Source: a candidate division KSB1 bacterium
GTDB lineage: Bacteria; Zhuqueibacterota; Zhuqueibacteria; JANLFK01; Oleimicrobiaceae
Assembly: GCA_024655945.1 (NCBI GenBank)
Contig: JANLFK010000001.1
Coordinates: 186,001-250,000, forward strand
Reading direction: 5' to 3'
DNA length: 64,000 bases
Below are positions 52,214 through 60,573 of this stretch, piece by piece. The notes beneath the pieces were generated by a model, which was not told the DNA's origin, ran no database searches, and saw nothing but the letters and a program-made list of their open reading frames with translations. Both the position numbers and the translations under genes were made by a program. Positions within the stretch are counted from its first letter, which is position 1. The number at the start of each line of letters is the position of its first letter.

Positions 52214-54493
52214 TCAATGCTCCCGTGCATGTCCAAAATCGACCACGTAAGTGCAATGGTTGCGCAGCGTGCAGCACAGAGTCTCCCGAGCCCCGCGCCG
52301 CTGCACGCGGAATGGCGGCACCTCCCCTTTTGGGCCGCGGATGGCTCGCATCGGGCTCTGTCCAGCGAAGTCGAGCCGAACCTCAAACAAGCCGTTACCT
52401 TTGCCCTCGTAGACGAGGTCAAATTGCTGTCCGCAAAAGGAGAGGTTGCGGACACCCAGGCTGTGGGCCGGCCCAGACGCCATATCCGCAGGCAGCGCCG
52501 GGTTGAGAGTGATGGCGCTGGGCCGCTGCGGGCATTCCCGGAAGCCGAGAAGGCCCCGGATGATGTGCATGGGCATGGTCGCCCCCCAGCCGTAGCCCTC
52601 AGAGCCTCTTGGCTCGTCAAAACCCCAGCACTCAAGGCTGACGCCAGGCAGGGGCCCGCCTGGCTCCCAGGACGCACGGTCCCACTGGCGGTAGATCCGG
52701 TCTGCTGTCTGGTGGATGAGCTCACCGGCCATCTCCAACTCGCCCAGGCGGAAAAGGATCTCCGCAAACATGAAGAAGAAAGAAGGCCATTCGAGCCAGT
52801 AACGGGGATTGTCCACGTACCAGCGAATCCTGGGCTTGAGAAGGCGCAGCTGCTCTTCGCCGGCCAAGCCGCAGAGAAGGGGTGCCAGGTTTGTGATGTC
52901 CCAATAGTCGTGCGGGTGGACCCATTCCAGGCTGCGTCGGTCAAAGTCACAGAACCAGTCTCCCTGCCACATCTTGCCGATCATGGCAGCCAGGCGGTGC
53001 TCATCTCTCCTCCAGCGTGCAACCGGCAAGCCAAGTACCTTGCGCAGCCGTACCAGCACATCGACGCTGCAGTGCAGGCCAGCCTGCAAGTCCACCGGGC
53101 GAAGGTGTTCGACCAGCTCCCCTCCGGTTGGCTGTGCGATGCGAAATTTCTCGGAGCAATCCTGACCGCTTTCCCAGCTGCATTTGTAGAATCCCCACCC
53201 CTCTTGGTCGCAGCGATTCTTCAGCCACCAGCTAAGGTAGCGCTCCAAGTGGGGCAAGAGCTCCCGCAGCCACCCGCAGTCTCCGCTGCGGAGAAAGACC
53301 GATTCGATGCAGTAGAAGGGAAAGCACCAGGCGGGCGATGTCCCGCACTCGCTGCCATCGGCTGCGACCATATTGGTCGAGCCATCCTCGCGGGCGCATG
53401 GTACCTGCGGCCCGAGCGCGTCTGCGAAGGTGCCCAGCAATACCTCCTTGGCGAGCGACGGATCGGCGTAGCTGAGCATCATCATGTCCAGAGCAGTTTC
53501 GGCCAACACCACGCGCGGCTTCTGCACCTGCATACCATCCCACCGTCTGCGGAAGACTCCTGCTGGCTGACGGACGCACATGCGCAAGGTCTCCCAATCG
53601 TACACCCAACCATGTTGCCAGTGAGAGGGCCAATCGCCGACCAGTTGCGGACACCTGCGCCAGAAGGCGTCATCCTCCCTCCTCTTGGCAGCAATGGTGC
53701 GCGCCGGCTTCGCCATCTTGCTCTGCAAAACAGCCAACACCTCAGACTCTGACCAGCCCCTGGCTACCCCGCACTCCACAACGCGCTTCTCCCGTGAGCC
53801 GAGGGCAAATGGAATTTCCATCAGCGCCCCGCAGAGATTCTCTCCTGGCTTGGGCTGCTCGAGGACAAGCCCTTTCCATTCGCGCAAGAGCTTGTCGGCC
53901 CAGGGGCTCTGGGGTCCTATCAACTCCACAGCTTCCGGGCGAACCGAGGGCTGCACGGCAAAAACGGGGCCTTCAGCAAAGCTGCGCACAATCAAGGTTC
54001 CGTGGGAATGCTGGTATTGCCCGGCTGCCCCAAACTGCCACAAGCCAGTGCGGTCCTGGCCGGAAGCGTAGCTCACCAGCATCAGCAATGCAGCGTTCAG
54101 GGGCTCGTCGCTTCGATTGGCAAAATGGCAGGCGACCTCCAGCAGGTCAGCGGCCCCCATGGCGAACTCCACCGTGAACTCAAGGGCGCCCAGCCTGGCG
54201 CGGTGTATCATCAGGTTCTTGCTATGGTAGGGGCATGCTATCTCAGCCCCGGCTCGGGCCAGATCTCGACCTACGGCAGTGGTGGAGCCAATCCGGAGGC
54301 CCACGTGCAATGACAGCGCTGCGGTGCAATGAGGCGCGCTGGGGTAGTACCAGACTGCCCGCAGAGGCGCAACGAGGCGCACGAGCCCTGCGCGGTTCAA
54401 CTTCCAGGTGTGGCCAGGGTTATCGAGGTAACCGAAAGGTGTATAGTTGTCGGTCGGAAAACCGGATCTCACTTCCCAGCAGCCCTTCCGCAA
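52214..54493 (-). CDS. Six-hairpin (alpha/alpha)6-type glycosidase
   Basis: 759 residues from TTG 54493, which has GGAG 9 nt upstream; an upstream TTG at 54544 lies within the promoter -10 region and cannot be translated from it. The N-terminal ~260 residues are beta-rich; the C-terminal half has repeated helices with aromatic patches (DMMMLSYADPSLAKEVLLG, LEWVHPHDYWDITNLAPLLCGLA, LEWPSFFFMFAEILFRLGE, GYGWGATMPMHIIRGLLG). This is the layout of GH63/GH15/MGH-like enzymes. It is likely to trim or recycle an alpha-linked glucan or glycoside. The sequence has no signal peptide, so it acts in the cytoplasm. Confidence 0.75.
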   Translation of the reverse strand: MRKGCWEVRSGFPTDNYTPFGYLDNPGHTWKLNRAGLVRLVAPLRAVWYYPSAPHCTAALSLHVGLRIGSTTAVGRDLARAGAEIACPYHSKNLMIHRARLGALEFTVEFAMGAADLLEVACHFANRSDEPLNAALLMLVSYASGQDRTGLWQFGAAGQYQHSHGTLIVRSFAEGPVFAVQPSVRPEAVELIGPQSPWADKLLREWKGLVLEQPKPGENLCGALMEIPFALGSREKRVVECGVARGWSESEVLAVLQSKMAKPARTIAAKRREDDAFWRRCPQLVGDWPSHWQHGWVYDWETLRMCVRQPAGVFRRRWDGMQVQKPRVVLAETALDMMMLSYADPSLAKEVLLGTFADALGPQVPCAREDGSTNMVAADGSECGTSPAWCFPFYCIESVFLRSGDCGWLRELLPHLERYLSWWLKNRCDQEGWGFYKCSWESGQDCSEKFRIAQPTGGELVEHLRPVDLQAGLHCSVDVLVRLRKVLGLPVARWRRDEHRLAAMIGKMWQGDWFCDFDRRSLEWVHPHDYWDITNLAPLLCGLAGEEQLRLLKPRIRWYVDNPRYWLEWPSFFFMFAEILFRLGELEMAGELIHQTADRIYRQWDRASWEPGGPLPGVSLECWGFDEPRGSEGYGWGATMPMHIIRGLLGFRECPQRPSAITLNPALPADMASGPAHSLGVRNLSFCGQQFDLVYEGKGNGLFEVRLDFAGQSPMRAIRGPKGEVPPFRVQRRGARETLCCTLRNHCTYVVDFGHAREH

Positions 54494-54532
54494 GTAGCCC
54501 AGCTCCGTCAGGGAACACAGATTGGCGCGCGT

Positions 54533-54561
54533 AATATAGCACAACCGCGCCAGCTTTGCAA
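54533..54561 (-). promoter_or_regulatory. Promoter for the glycosidase-glycosyltransferase pair
   Basis: TTGCAA (54556-54561) and TATATT (54533-54538), 17-nt spacer, start near 54526. The rest of the gap to 54726 has a CCCC(GCTGA)GGGG stem (about 54640-54655) but no supported gene. Confidence 0.7.
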
Positions 54562-54726
54562 GAAGTTTGTGCGCCTCATGCGCCGCTCAGAGGATCCCGC
54601 GTCTGACCTGTCCTTGCCGGACTCAGCAAAAAGACGGTCAAGTCCCCTCAGCGGGGCCGAAGCAGTGGCCGCCAAGAGCAAGCCAGCCGGGTGCTGCTCC
54701 TTCGCGCTTTGCGACCCGCGCCTTGG

Positions 54727-55275
54727 CTACCAGTAGATGAGGCGCATGAGTTTGTTGCGGTCGGAGCTTGGTAGATCAGCGACCGAGGGGATCACATAGC
54801 GGTTGTCGAAAGTATCGAGCAGCACCTTGCCGTTCTGGCCGTACTCCAACGCCTTCTCGTGCTGCCATCGCATGCTGAACTGCGTGCGCCCGTTGTCGGT
54901 CTCCACGTCGAAGAAGATGAGCCCGTACTCCCATCGCGTCTCGTATATGCGGCGAATGCGCTGCTCGTAGTACTGGCGGCCAAGACTTTGGCGAATGAGC
55001 TTCTGCATCTCGCCAGGAAAATCCTCTAAGCGCACGATGACGCCAATTTCGTGCTCCTTGCCCTGCTCGTCCGTGTACCACACCGAGATGAAGTTTTGCG
55101 GAAAGCTGATAGGGAACGAGAGCAGACAGTGCACATTGGCGTATGCCTCCTGGTCATCGACGATGCAATGCAGTGAGCCGAAGCTACCGATGAAGAAGTG
55201 GGAGTTTTCGGGCGTGAGGTAGCGCACACCCACTTCCCGCAGGGTAGCCCGTCCGTTGTCCTCGATCTCAGACAT
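54727..55275 (-). CDS. DUF1854-family protein
   Basis: 182 residues from ATG 55275 (MSEIEDNGRATLREVGV). The family pattern is VRYLTPENSHFFIGSFGSLHC, VHCLLSFPISFPQNFISVWY, EHEIGVIVRLEDFPGEMQKLI and the long YYEQRIRRIYETRWEYGLIFFDVETDNG. DUF1854 proteins are usually encoded next to an ABC exporter like the one directly upstream (43 nt away), and in some genomes are linked to cyanophycin metabolism; the biochemical role is not known. The C-terminus is YVIPSVADLPSSDRNKLMRL. Confidence 0.82.
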   Translation of the reverse strand: MSEIEDNGRATLREVGVRYLTPENSHFFIGSFGSLHCIVDDQEAYANVHCLLSFPISFPQNFISVWYTDEQGKEHEIGVIVRLEDFPGEMQKLIRQSLGRQYYEQRIRRIYETRWEYGLIFFDVETDNGRTQFSMRWQHEKALEYGQNGKVLLDTFDNRYVIPSVADLPSSDRNKLMRLIYW

Positions 55276-55318
55276 TGCCTGCCTCTTGTTCCTCCTACTC
55301 ACAGCTCGCCTGGGGCTG

Positions 55319-57565
55319 CTACGCCTCCAACTTGGTCAGGCGGGTTTGAATCATGACGAGTCGATAGTAGAGCCCTTCCTTGCGCATGAGCTCCTCATGC
55401 GAGCCTTGTTCCACAACGCATCCATCGTCCAGCACATAGATGATGTCCGCGCCGCGCAGGGTGGAAAGACGATGGGCGATGGCTATGGTGGTCCTCCCTT
55501 TGCAGGGACAGCGAGCGCCTCCTGAATCTGCAGCTCCGATTCGGTGTCCACGTTGGAGGTGGCTTCATCCAAGATCAGGATGCTCGGGTCGCAGAGGAGA
55601 GCGCGCGCGATGCTGATGCGTTGCTTCTCACCGCCGGAAAGGCCAGCGCCTCGTTCGCCCAGCCGGGTGTCGTAGCCACTTGCTTGCCGCATGATGAACC
55701 GGTGGGCGTTGGCCGCTTTTGCGGCGTCGATAATCTCGGCAGGCGTGGCGTCAGGACGCCCATAGGCAATATTCTCGGCAATGGTGGCGCGAAAGAGAAA
55801 CGGCTCCTGCAGCACCAGCCCCACGTGACGGCGGAGGTCTTCGTTGCACATCTCCCGCACGTCCACCCCATCGATAAGGATCTGCCCCTGCTGCGGTTCG
55901 TAGAAGCGGCAGATGAGGTTGACCAGCGTGGTTTTGCCGGAACCACTCTTGCCCACGATCCCCACCAACTGCCCAGGCTCAATCACCAGCGAGACATTGC
56001 GCAGAACGGGATCGTAGGGGTCGTAGCCAAAAGTGACGTTGCGGAACTCGATCCGGCCTCTGACGGCGCGCACAGGCCGCGGGTGTGCGGGCGGGCGCAG
56101 GGTCAGATCGGCGTCCAACACCTCGAAAATCCGTTGGCCGGCGGTGAGAAAGCCAGTCAGCCAGTTGGAAAACATGGTGAGAGCCGAGATCGGCCCGTAG
56201 AACACGCCCAAGTAGCCGAGGAAGGCCATGAGCGTCCCCAGGGTGATCTGCCCGCCGATCACGCTCTTTCCCCCGGCCAACCACACAATGAGGCCACCCA
56301 GGCTGAACGCATAGCCGAAAATGGGAAAGAAGGTAGCGGAACCACGGTCGACAGCACGCCGGGAGTCGCGCAAGTAGGCAGCCACGCCGTCGAAGCGCTT
56401 CTGCTCCCGACGCTCCTGGGCAAAAGCCTTCACGGTGCGAATACCCGAAAGCATCCCATTGAGCAGGGCGGCGAGCTTTGACTGGCTGTCCCAGAAACGA
56501 TAGTAGCAGGGATAAATCGTGTGCCAAAAAAACCACGTCCCCAGCACCACGAACGGCACCGGGATGAGCACAAACAGGGCCAGCCGGGCATTTAGGCTAA
56601 AGAGCATGAAGCCAATGCCCACCACAAGAAAAATGTTCACCATGAAGCCAGAGGCAACTTGCTGTACGAAGCCGTGGAAGTAGTCCACATCGTGCAGGAG
56701 ACGGGTCATTAGCGTACCCACAGAGGTCCGGTCGTAGAAGTCGACCGAGCTCCGACAGCTTCCGTTGCAGCTGCCGCCGCAGCTCGTAGGTGATGCGCGT
56801 GCCGATCTGCGTGCTTGTCCGGCCGATGGCGATGTTGAGGCCGGCACGGAGCAGCGTTGTTCCGGCCAATCCGAGCACCAGCCAGGGGAGCCACGCCACG
56901 TGCTGCTTGCTCGTCAACACATCGTCCACCAAAATACGGGTGAGATATGGTGGCACCAGGTCTAACGCCACCCCGGCCAGCATCATGACCAGCAACACGA
57001 ACACGAACAGGCGGTAGGGAGACATCATGCGCAGCGTCCGGCGCACCAGGCCACCCTGCCGGGCGCAGCGCGGGCAAACTGCCTCCCGCGACGGCAAGGC
57101 CAATCCGCAGACTTCGCAGAACCAGGGATCCTTCTTCCGGAAAATCTCTAAGGGGGCAGGCCTCTTTTCCAACAGCCCCTCCAAGTAGAGGTGCGCCCTG
57201 TTGAACTCCTCCCGGCGAGCGTTGCTGAAGCGGATCACATCGACGTAGAAGTTCTGGATATACACCTGCAGGAAGCTACTTCCCACCCCGGTGAAGACGC
57301 GCGCCTTACTGATGCAGGCCAATACAAAAGCGCCGACGATCCGATCGCCACTGGGCGCGGAGGGGGTGATGGACACCACCGACTCATCGGTGATGAGCAA
57401 CCAACTGGAGGCGTGGCCTCCTCGCAAATCGAGGTCACTGCGGATAGCCACCCGCACATTGGTGGGACGTATGCCACACTGTCTGAGCTCGCTGGTCACT
57501 TCCTCGGGCGGCTGCCCGCGAAGGATACCGGTATCTCGCCGTGCCGATTTCTCAGCCTTCGCCAT
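55319..57565 (-). pseudogene. ABC exporter (fused TM and ATPase) with novel N-terminal domain, two frameshifts
   Basis: Conceptually about 748 residues. Residues 1-160 are an uncharacterised beta-rich domain (ITPSAPSGDRIVGAFVLACI, ARREEFNRAHLYLEGLLEK). A zinc ribbon follows (CEVCGLALPSREAVCPRC), then six-helix ABC membrane domain, and an ATPase domain with Walker A GIVGKSGSGKTTLVNL, signature LSGGEKQRISIARALL, Walker [11 protein letters not shown] and H-loop AIAHRLST. The frame changes near 56745, where KLSEL must join SVDFYDRTSVGTL, and near 55500, where EALAV must join [13 protein letters not shown]. The total length is still a multiple of three, so the two lesions compensate. With DUF1854 downstream and HAD upstream (14-bp overlap), it belongs to a conserved pair that exports an unknown substrate. 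Confidence 0.85.
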
Positions 57566-58265
57566 AGTTGCTTTTTCCGCGTGAGAACGCTTGGCGGAGA
57601 ATTTTTTCCGTCTCTTGGTCGGAATAGGGATTCTTGATCACTATCCAGCTACGGCGGTGCGCCAAAAGGGCAAGGCGCAGCCCCGGCCGCACCACCACCG
57701 GCCACCCGACAAAAGACAGGAGGAACCTGTCGTCCCAGTGGTCGGCGATGGCCCCGGCTTGCGCTGGCAGGAGCTTCTGCTCCTGCAGCCATTGCCTTGC
57801 GGCTGTCACTTTGCGCACCCCTCGCGGGTGGGGCCGCGCGAGGCTCCCAGTGAGCACTCCGTCCACTAGCGCCGGCTCGGCGCAGACGAGCTCGGCAATG
57901 CCAAGGTGTCGCGCCAGGGGAGCGGCAAGAAAGGTCGGCGCACCACTCAGGATCACGATTCGCACTCCGCGGTGTTGCAGCTCTTGCACCAGCGGTGCAA
58001 TGCCGGGGAAAAGTCGCCCTTTGACGACCTTCTCCCAACACTCTTTGGCCCATTGCTCCACAGTCGCCAAGTGGATACCCGCAAGGTAGCGCAACTTAAG
58101 GTCGAACCAGCTTCTAGTCGACGCACTGAGGAGGCTCCGACAGTACAAAACAACCGCCTTAGCCGGACGCATCAGTCCCTCTTGAATCAGGTAGGGGACA
58201 AACCATTGCTCTAAGCTCCTGGGCAGGAGTGTGCCGTCGATGTCAAGAAACACCACTTCCGGCAA
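57552..58265 (-). CDS. HAD-superfamily (SerB-like/IB) phosphatase
   Basis: 237 residues from TTG 58265, which has AAGGAG 7 nt upstream. HAD motif I is VVFLDIDGTLLP, motif II VILSGAP, motif III a Lys in RGVRKVTAAR, motif IV IADHWDDRFLLSFVG. A helical cap (about 15-90) marks the type IB cap. It overlaps the CDP-alcohol transferase gene by 23 bases, so it likely dephosphorylates that enzyme's product, as phosphatidylglycerophosphate phosphatase does. Confidence 0.83.
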   Translation of the reverse strand: MPEVVFLDIDGTLLPRSLEQWFVPYLIQEGLMRPAKAVVLYCRSLLSASTRSWFDLKLRYLAGIHLATVEQWAKECWEKVVKGRLFPGIAPLVQELQHRGVRIVILSGAPTFLAAPLARHLGIAELVCAEPALVDGVLTGSLARPHPRGVRKVTAARQWLQEQKLLPAQAGAIADHWDDRFLLSFVGWPVVVRPGLRLALLAHRRSWIVIKNPYSDQETEKILRQAFSRGKSNYGEG

Positions 58266-58911
58266 CTTCGCTCTCCTTCTGGCGAATGAGCGCCAGGCCT
58301 TCGACGACCACCGGAACGCCCCGCACCAGGCACAGCACGGCAGTGAGCACGGCGGCCCAGTAGCCGATCTTCAGCCCGACGCTGGCCGCTCCACTCAGCC
58401 CTGGCTGCCACCGGCTTGCCGCTTCGCTTAGCACGCTCAGCAAGAGAATCCAGCCGAACGTGAAAGCCTTCAGCACCGCATAGGAAGTGCGCATCCAGGG
58501 CGAACCGGTGAGGAATCGACCTGCCCGGCTGCGCATCATAGTACTCTTGCCAAAGGCCGTATACCCGAAGCGCAGGGCAAAGCCGCGCATGCTGTCCGTG
58601 AGGATGTCCCGCGAAACGACCACAATGGGGATCCACACCGGCACGAGGCGCAGGTCAGCAAGCACAATCCACAACACCGCCTCGATGATGCGGTCGCCAG
58701 CAATGTCCAGGACACTGCCCAGCACCGTCGCAGCGTCCAGCCTCCGTGCCAGGTATCCGTCCAGCCAATCCATGACGATCACCAGGACGGCCAAGGCTGC
58801 GGCGGCAAGTCGCGCCCACAGGTTTTGGTTGTAGACCAGCACCGCCAGGAAAAACAGCAACCCTATTCGCGCCAAGGTGATCCGGTTCGGCCAGCTCAGC
58901 AGCACTCGCAT
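58243..58911 (-). CDS. CDP-alcohol phosphatidyltransferase
   Basis: 222 residues from ATG 58911, which has GGAGG 5 nt upstream. The family signature is complete: DWLDGYLARRLDAATVLGSVLDIAGD (D-x2-DG-x2-AR-x8-G-x3-D-x3-D), with about six membrane helices around it. It transfers a phosphatidyl group from CDP-diacylglycerol to an alcohol phosphate. Close relatives are PgsA and PssA; which one cannot be decided. The pairing with a HAD phosphatase favours phosphatidylglycerophosphate or a related anionic lipid. Confidence 0.85.
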   Translation of the reverse strand: MRVLLSWPNRITLARIGLLFFLAVLVYNQNLWARLAAAALAVLVIVMDWLDGYLARRLDAATVLGSVLDIAGDRIIEAVLWIVLADLRLVPVWIPIVVVSRDILTDSMRGFALRFGYTAFGKSTMMRSRAGRFLTGSPWMRTSYAVLKAFTFGWILLLSVLSEAASRWQPGLSGAASVGLKIGYWAAVLTAVLCLVRGVPVVVEGLALIRQKESEVAGSGVS

Positions 58912-58982
58912 GCGCGCCTCCGTCAATCGGGGTCTCTATGCCTTATCGCCGCACAGCCTCTTGCCCACGGCACGCACAACGC

Positions 58983-60560
58983 TCAGCGCCGGAAACCGAG
59001 CAAGCGGTAGATTGGCAGGACTTTGTCCTGGAAGAGGTCGCTAAACTGGTCGTAATGGGACAAGCCATAAAGGCTTCTCGGCTCCATAATCTGGACCAGC
59101 TTGGCCGCACCCACTCCATTGACCGGTACCAGCAATGCCCCGGGGTTGAAGGTCTTCTTGGCCCGCCAGTAGCCCCCTGCGGGCACGACGGTTTTTCGCC
59201 CCTCGCAGCGCAGAGTATCCCAGCCCTCCACTCGGAATTCTTCGACCATCATGGACTTCTTCGCCGTCAGCAGCTCATGAGCGAAGCCATGCGCCGCCAG
59301 CAGCTCCAGAAGAGGTCCGGTTGGCCGCTCGACCACATAGGCCTCCGGGGGCTCCACCGCATACAGCACCTCCGGCGCGCTGCGATAGTCCGGAAGCACG
59401 ATGGTGGTGTCGCGCAGGTCGCGCGTGCTGAGGATCGTCACCTGCAAGGTGCCAGACGACGAAAGCGTGTAGTCGGCCTGAATGGCGACCTCTCGCGGCG
59501 GCTGAGCCGCCCGCGCCTTTCTCGCCTCGGACACCACCCGCACAATCTCTTCATGGTTCGCCTCGCACACGGCCAGGAACGACTCGATGAAGGCTAGTTG
59601 CCCCTTCGCCCTCTGCCATATGCGGTCGCCAGGCCAGAGGCCGTTGGGCCCTTCGAGGATAAACGACAACGTGCAGTCGATTCCGAATCCGTTGCGCCCG
59701 TCATCTATATCGGTGGTGCTGTGCCTCACCGGCAGAGCCGGGTCGTCTTGAGTGACAAGGTAGCGATTTGCGTTGACCCCCCGCTCGCGGGCTCTCTCAA
59801 TGGCCGGCCACAGGAGACGCTCCCGGGCGAACTCCAGGAGCACCTCGGGGATCGCAGGGTTGCTTATGCAATCAAACTGCTCCCCCAGGTCCTTGCTGAG
59901 ACCCTGACGCAACCAAGAGCGGATGCCGTACTCGTGCACGTCCAAGGTCACCTGCGCCGCATAGCGGTTGAAGAGCGTGCGCAGCAACCTTGTCTCCGGT
60001 TCGGTGAGAATGGCGTGGTTGCGATTGAGGTCCACCTGCCTGTCATTGCGGCGGCGGTGGGCCTCGCCGCCATCCGGATTGACGCTGGGCACAATCATGA
60101 GGTTGAGGTGCAAGAACGGCCACCCTGCCGGCTCCGCGCAAAAGTCATCCAACAACATCAGCAAAGCCTCTTTGCCCGAGGGCTCGTCGCCGTGCTGCTG
60201 GGCAAAAATCATCACCGTGGCGGCTTCAGTCCGCCACCTGCTGCGCGGGGGAATGAAGACGGCGGGTATCTCCCGACCGGCCACGCTCTGCCCGGCGATT
60301 TCCAACTCCATCTCAGGGCAGCGGCTGCACAGCGCGGTGAGGTAGGCAAGCATCTCCTTATGGGTGGTCCCCACCGGTGGTGTCTGAACTGCCAGAGGAA
60401 GCCGCGGCTTGGCAACCTCCTGGTGGCTTTTCCCTGAGGAACCGCCGCCGTCGGCCCTGGGCAACGACCTCTCCTCTTGACCGAGCACGCACCCGGCCAG
60501 CAATCCGAGCACCAGCAGAGCTGAGCGAATTCTCATGGCAACTACTCTTTGAAGGAACAT
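58983..60560 (-). CDS. M14-family zinc carboxypeptidase lipoprotein
   Basis: 525 residues from ATG 60560, which has GAGGGGAG 7 nt upstream. The signal has a lipobox (LLGLLAGC). The catalytic domain has Zn ligands in QQHGDEPSGKEA (His and Glu) and TLDVHEYG (His), SVNPDGGEAHRRRNDRQVDLNRNH as substrate pocket and the general-base Glu in LSFILEGPNG. It likely trims peptides at the cell surface. It is 13 nt downstream of the M28 peptidase gene, so both may form an extracellular peptide-digesting unit. Confidence 0.87.
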   Translation of the reverse strand: MFLQRVVAMRIRSALLVLGLLAGCVLGQEERSLPRADGGGSSGKSHQEVAKPRLPLAVQTPPVGTTHKEMLAYLTALCSRCPEMELEIAGQSVAGREIPAVFIPPRSRWRTEAATVMIFAQQHGDEPSGKEALLMLLDDFCAEPAGWPFLHLNLMIVPSVNPDGGEAHRRRNDRQVDLNRNHAILTEPETRLLRTLFNRYAAQVTLDVHEYGIRSWLRQGLSKDLGEQFDCISNPAIPEVLLEFARERLLWPAIERARERGVNANRYLVTQDDPALPVRHSTTDIDDGRNGFGIDCTLSFILEGPNGLWPGDRIWQRAKGQLAFIESFLAVCEANHEEIVRVVSEARKARAAQPPREVAIQADYTLSSSGTLQVTILSTRDLRDTTIVLPDYRSAPEVLYAVEPPEAYVVERPTGPLLELLAAHGFAHELLTAKKSMMVEEFRVEGWDTLRCEGRKTVVPAGGYWRAKKTFNPGALLVPVNGVGAAKLVQIMEPRSLYGLSHYDQFSDLFQDKVLPIYRLLGFRR

Positions 60561-60573
60561 GCCCACACTCCCC

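Noticed and set aside
51623-53752. 709-residue open frame on the plus strand opposite the glycosyltransferase and glycosidase
   Set aside because: It lies antisense to two well-supported genes, has no family motifs and no promoter or ribosome site, and is typical of antisense frames in GC-rich coding DNA.
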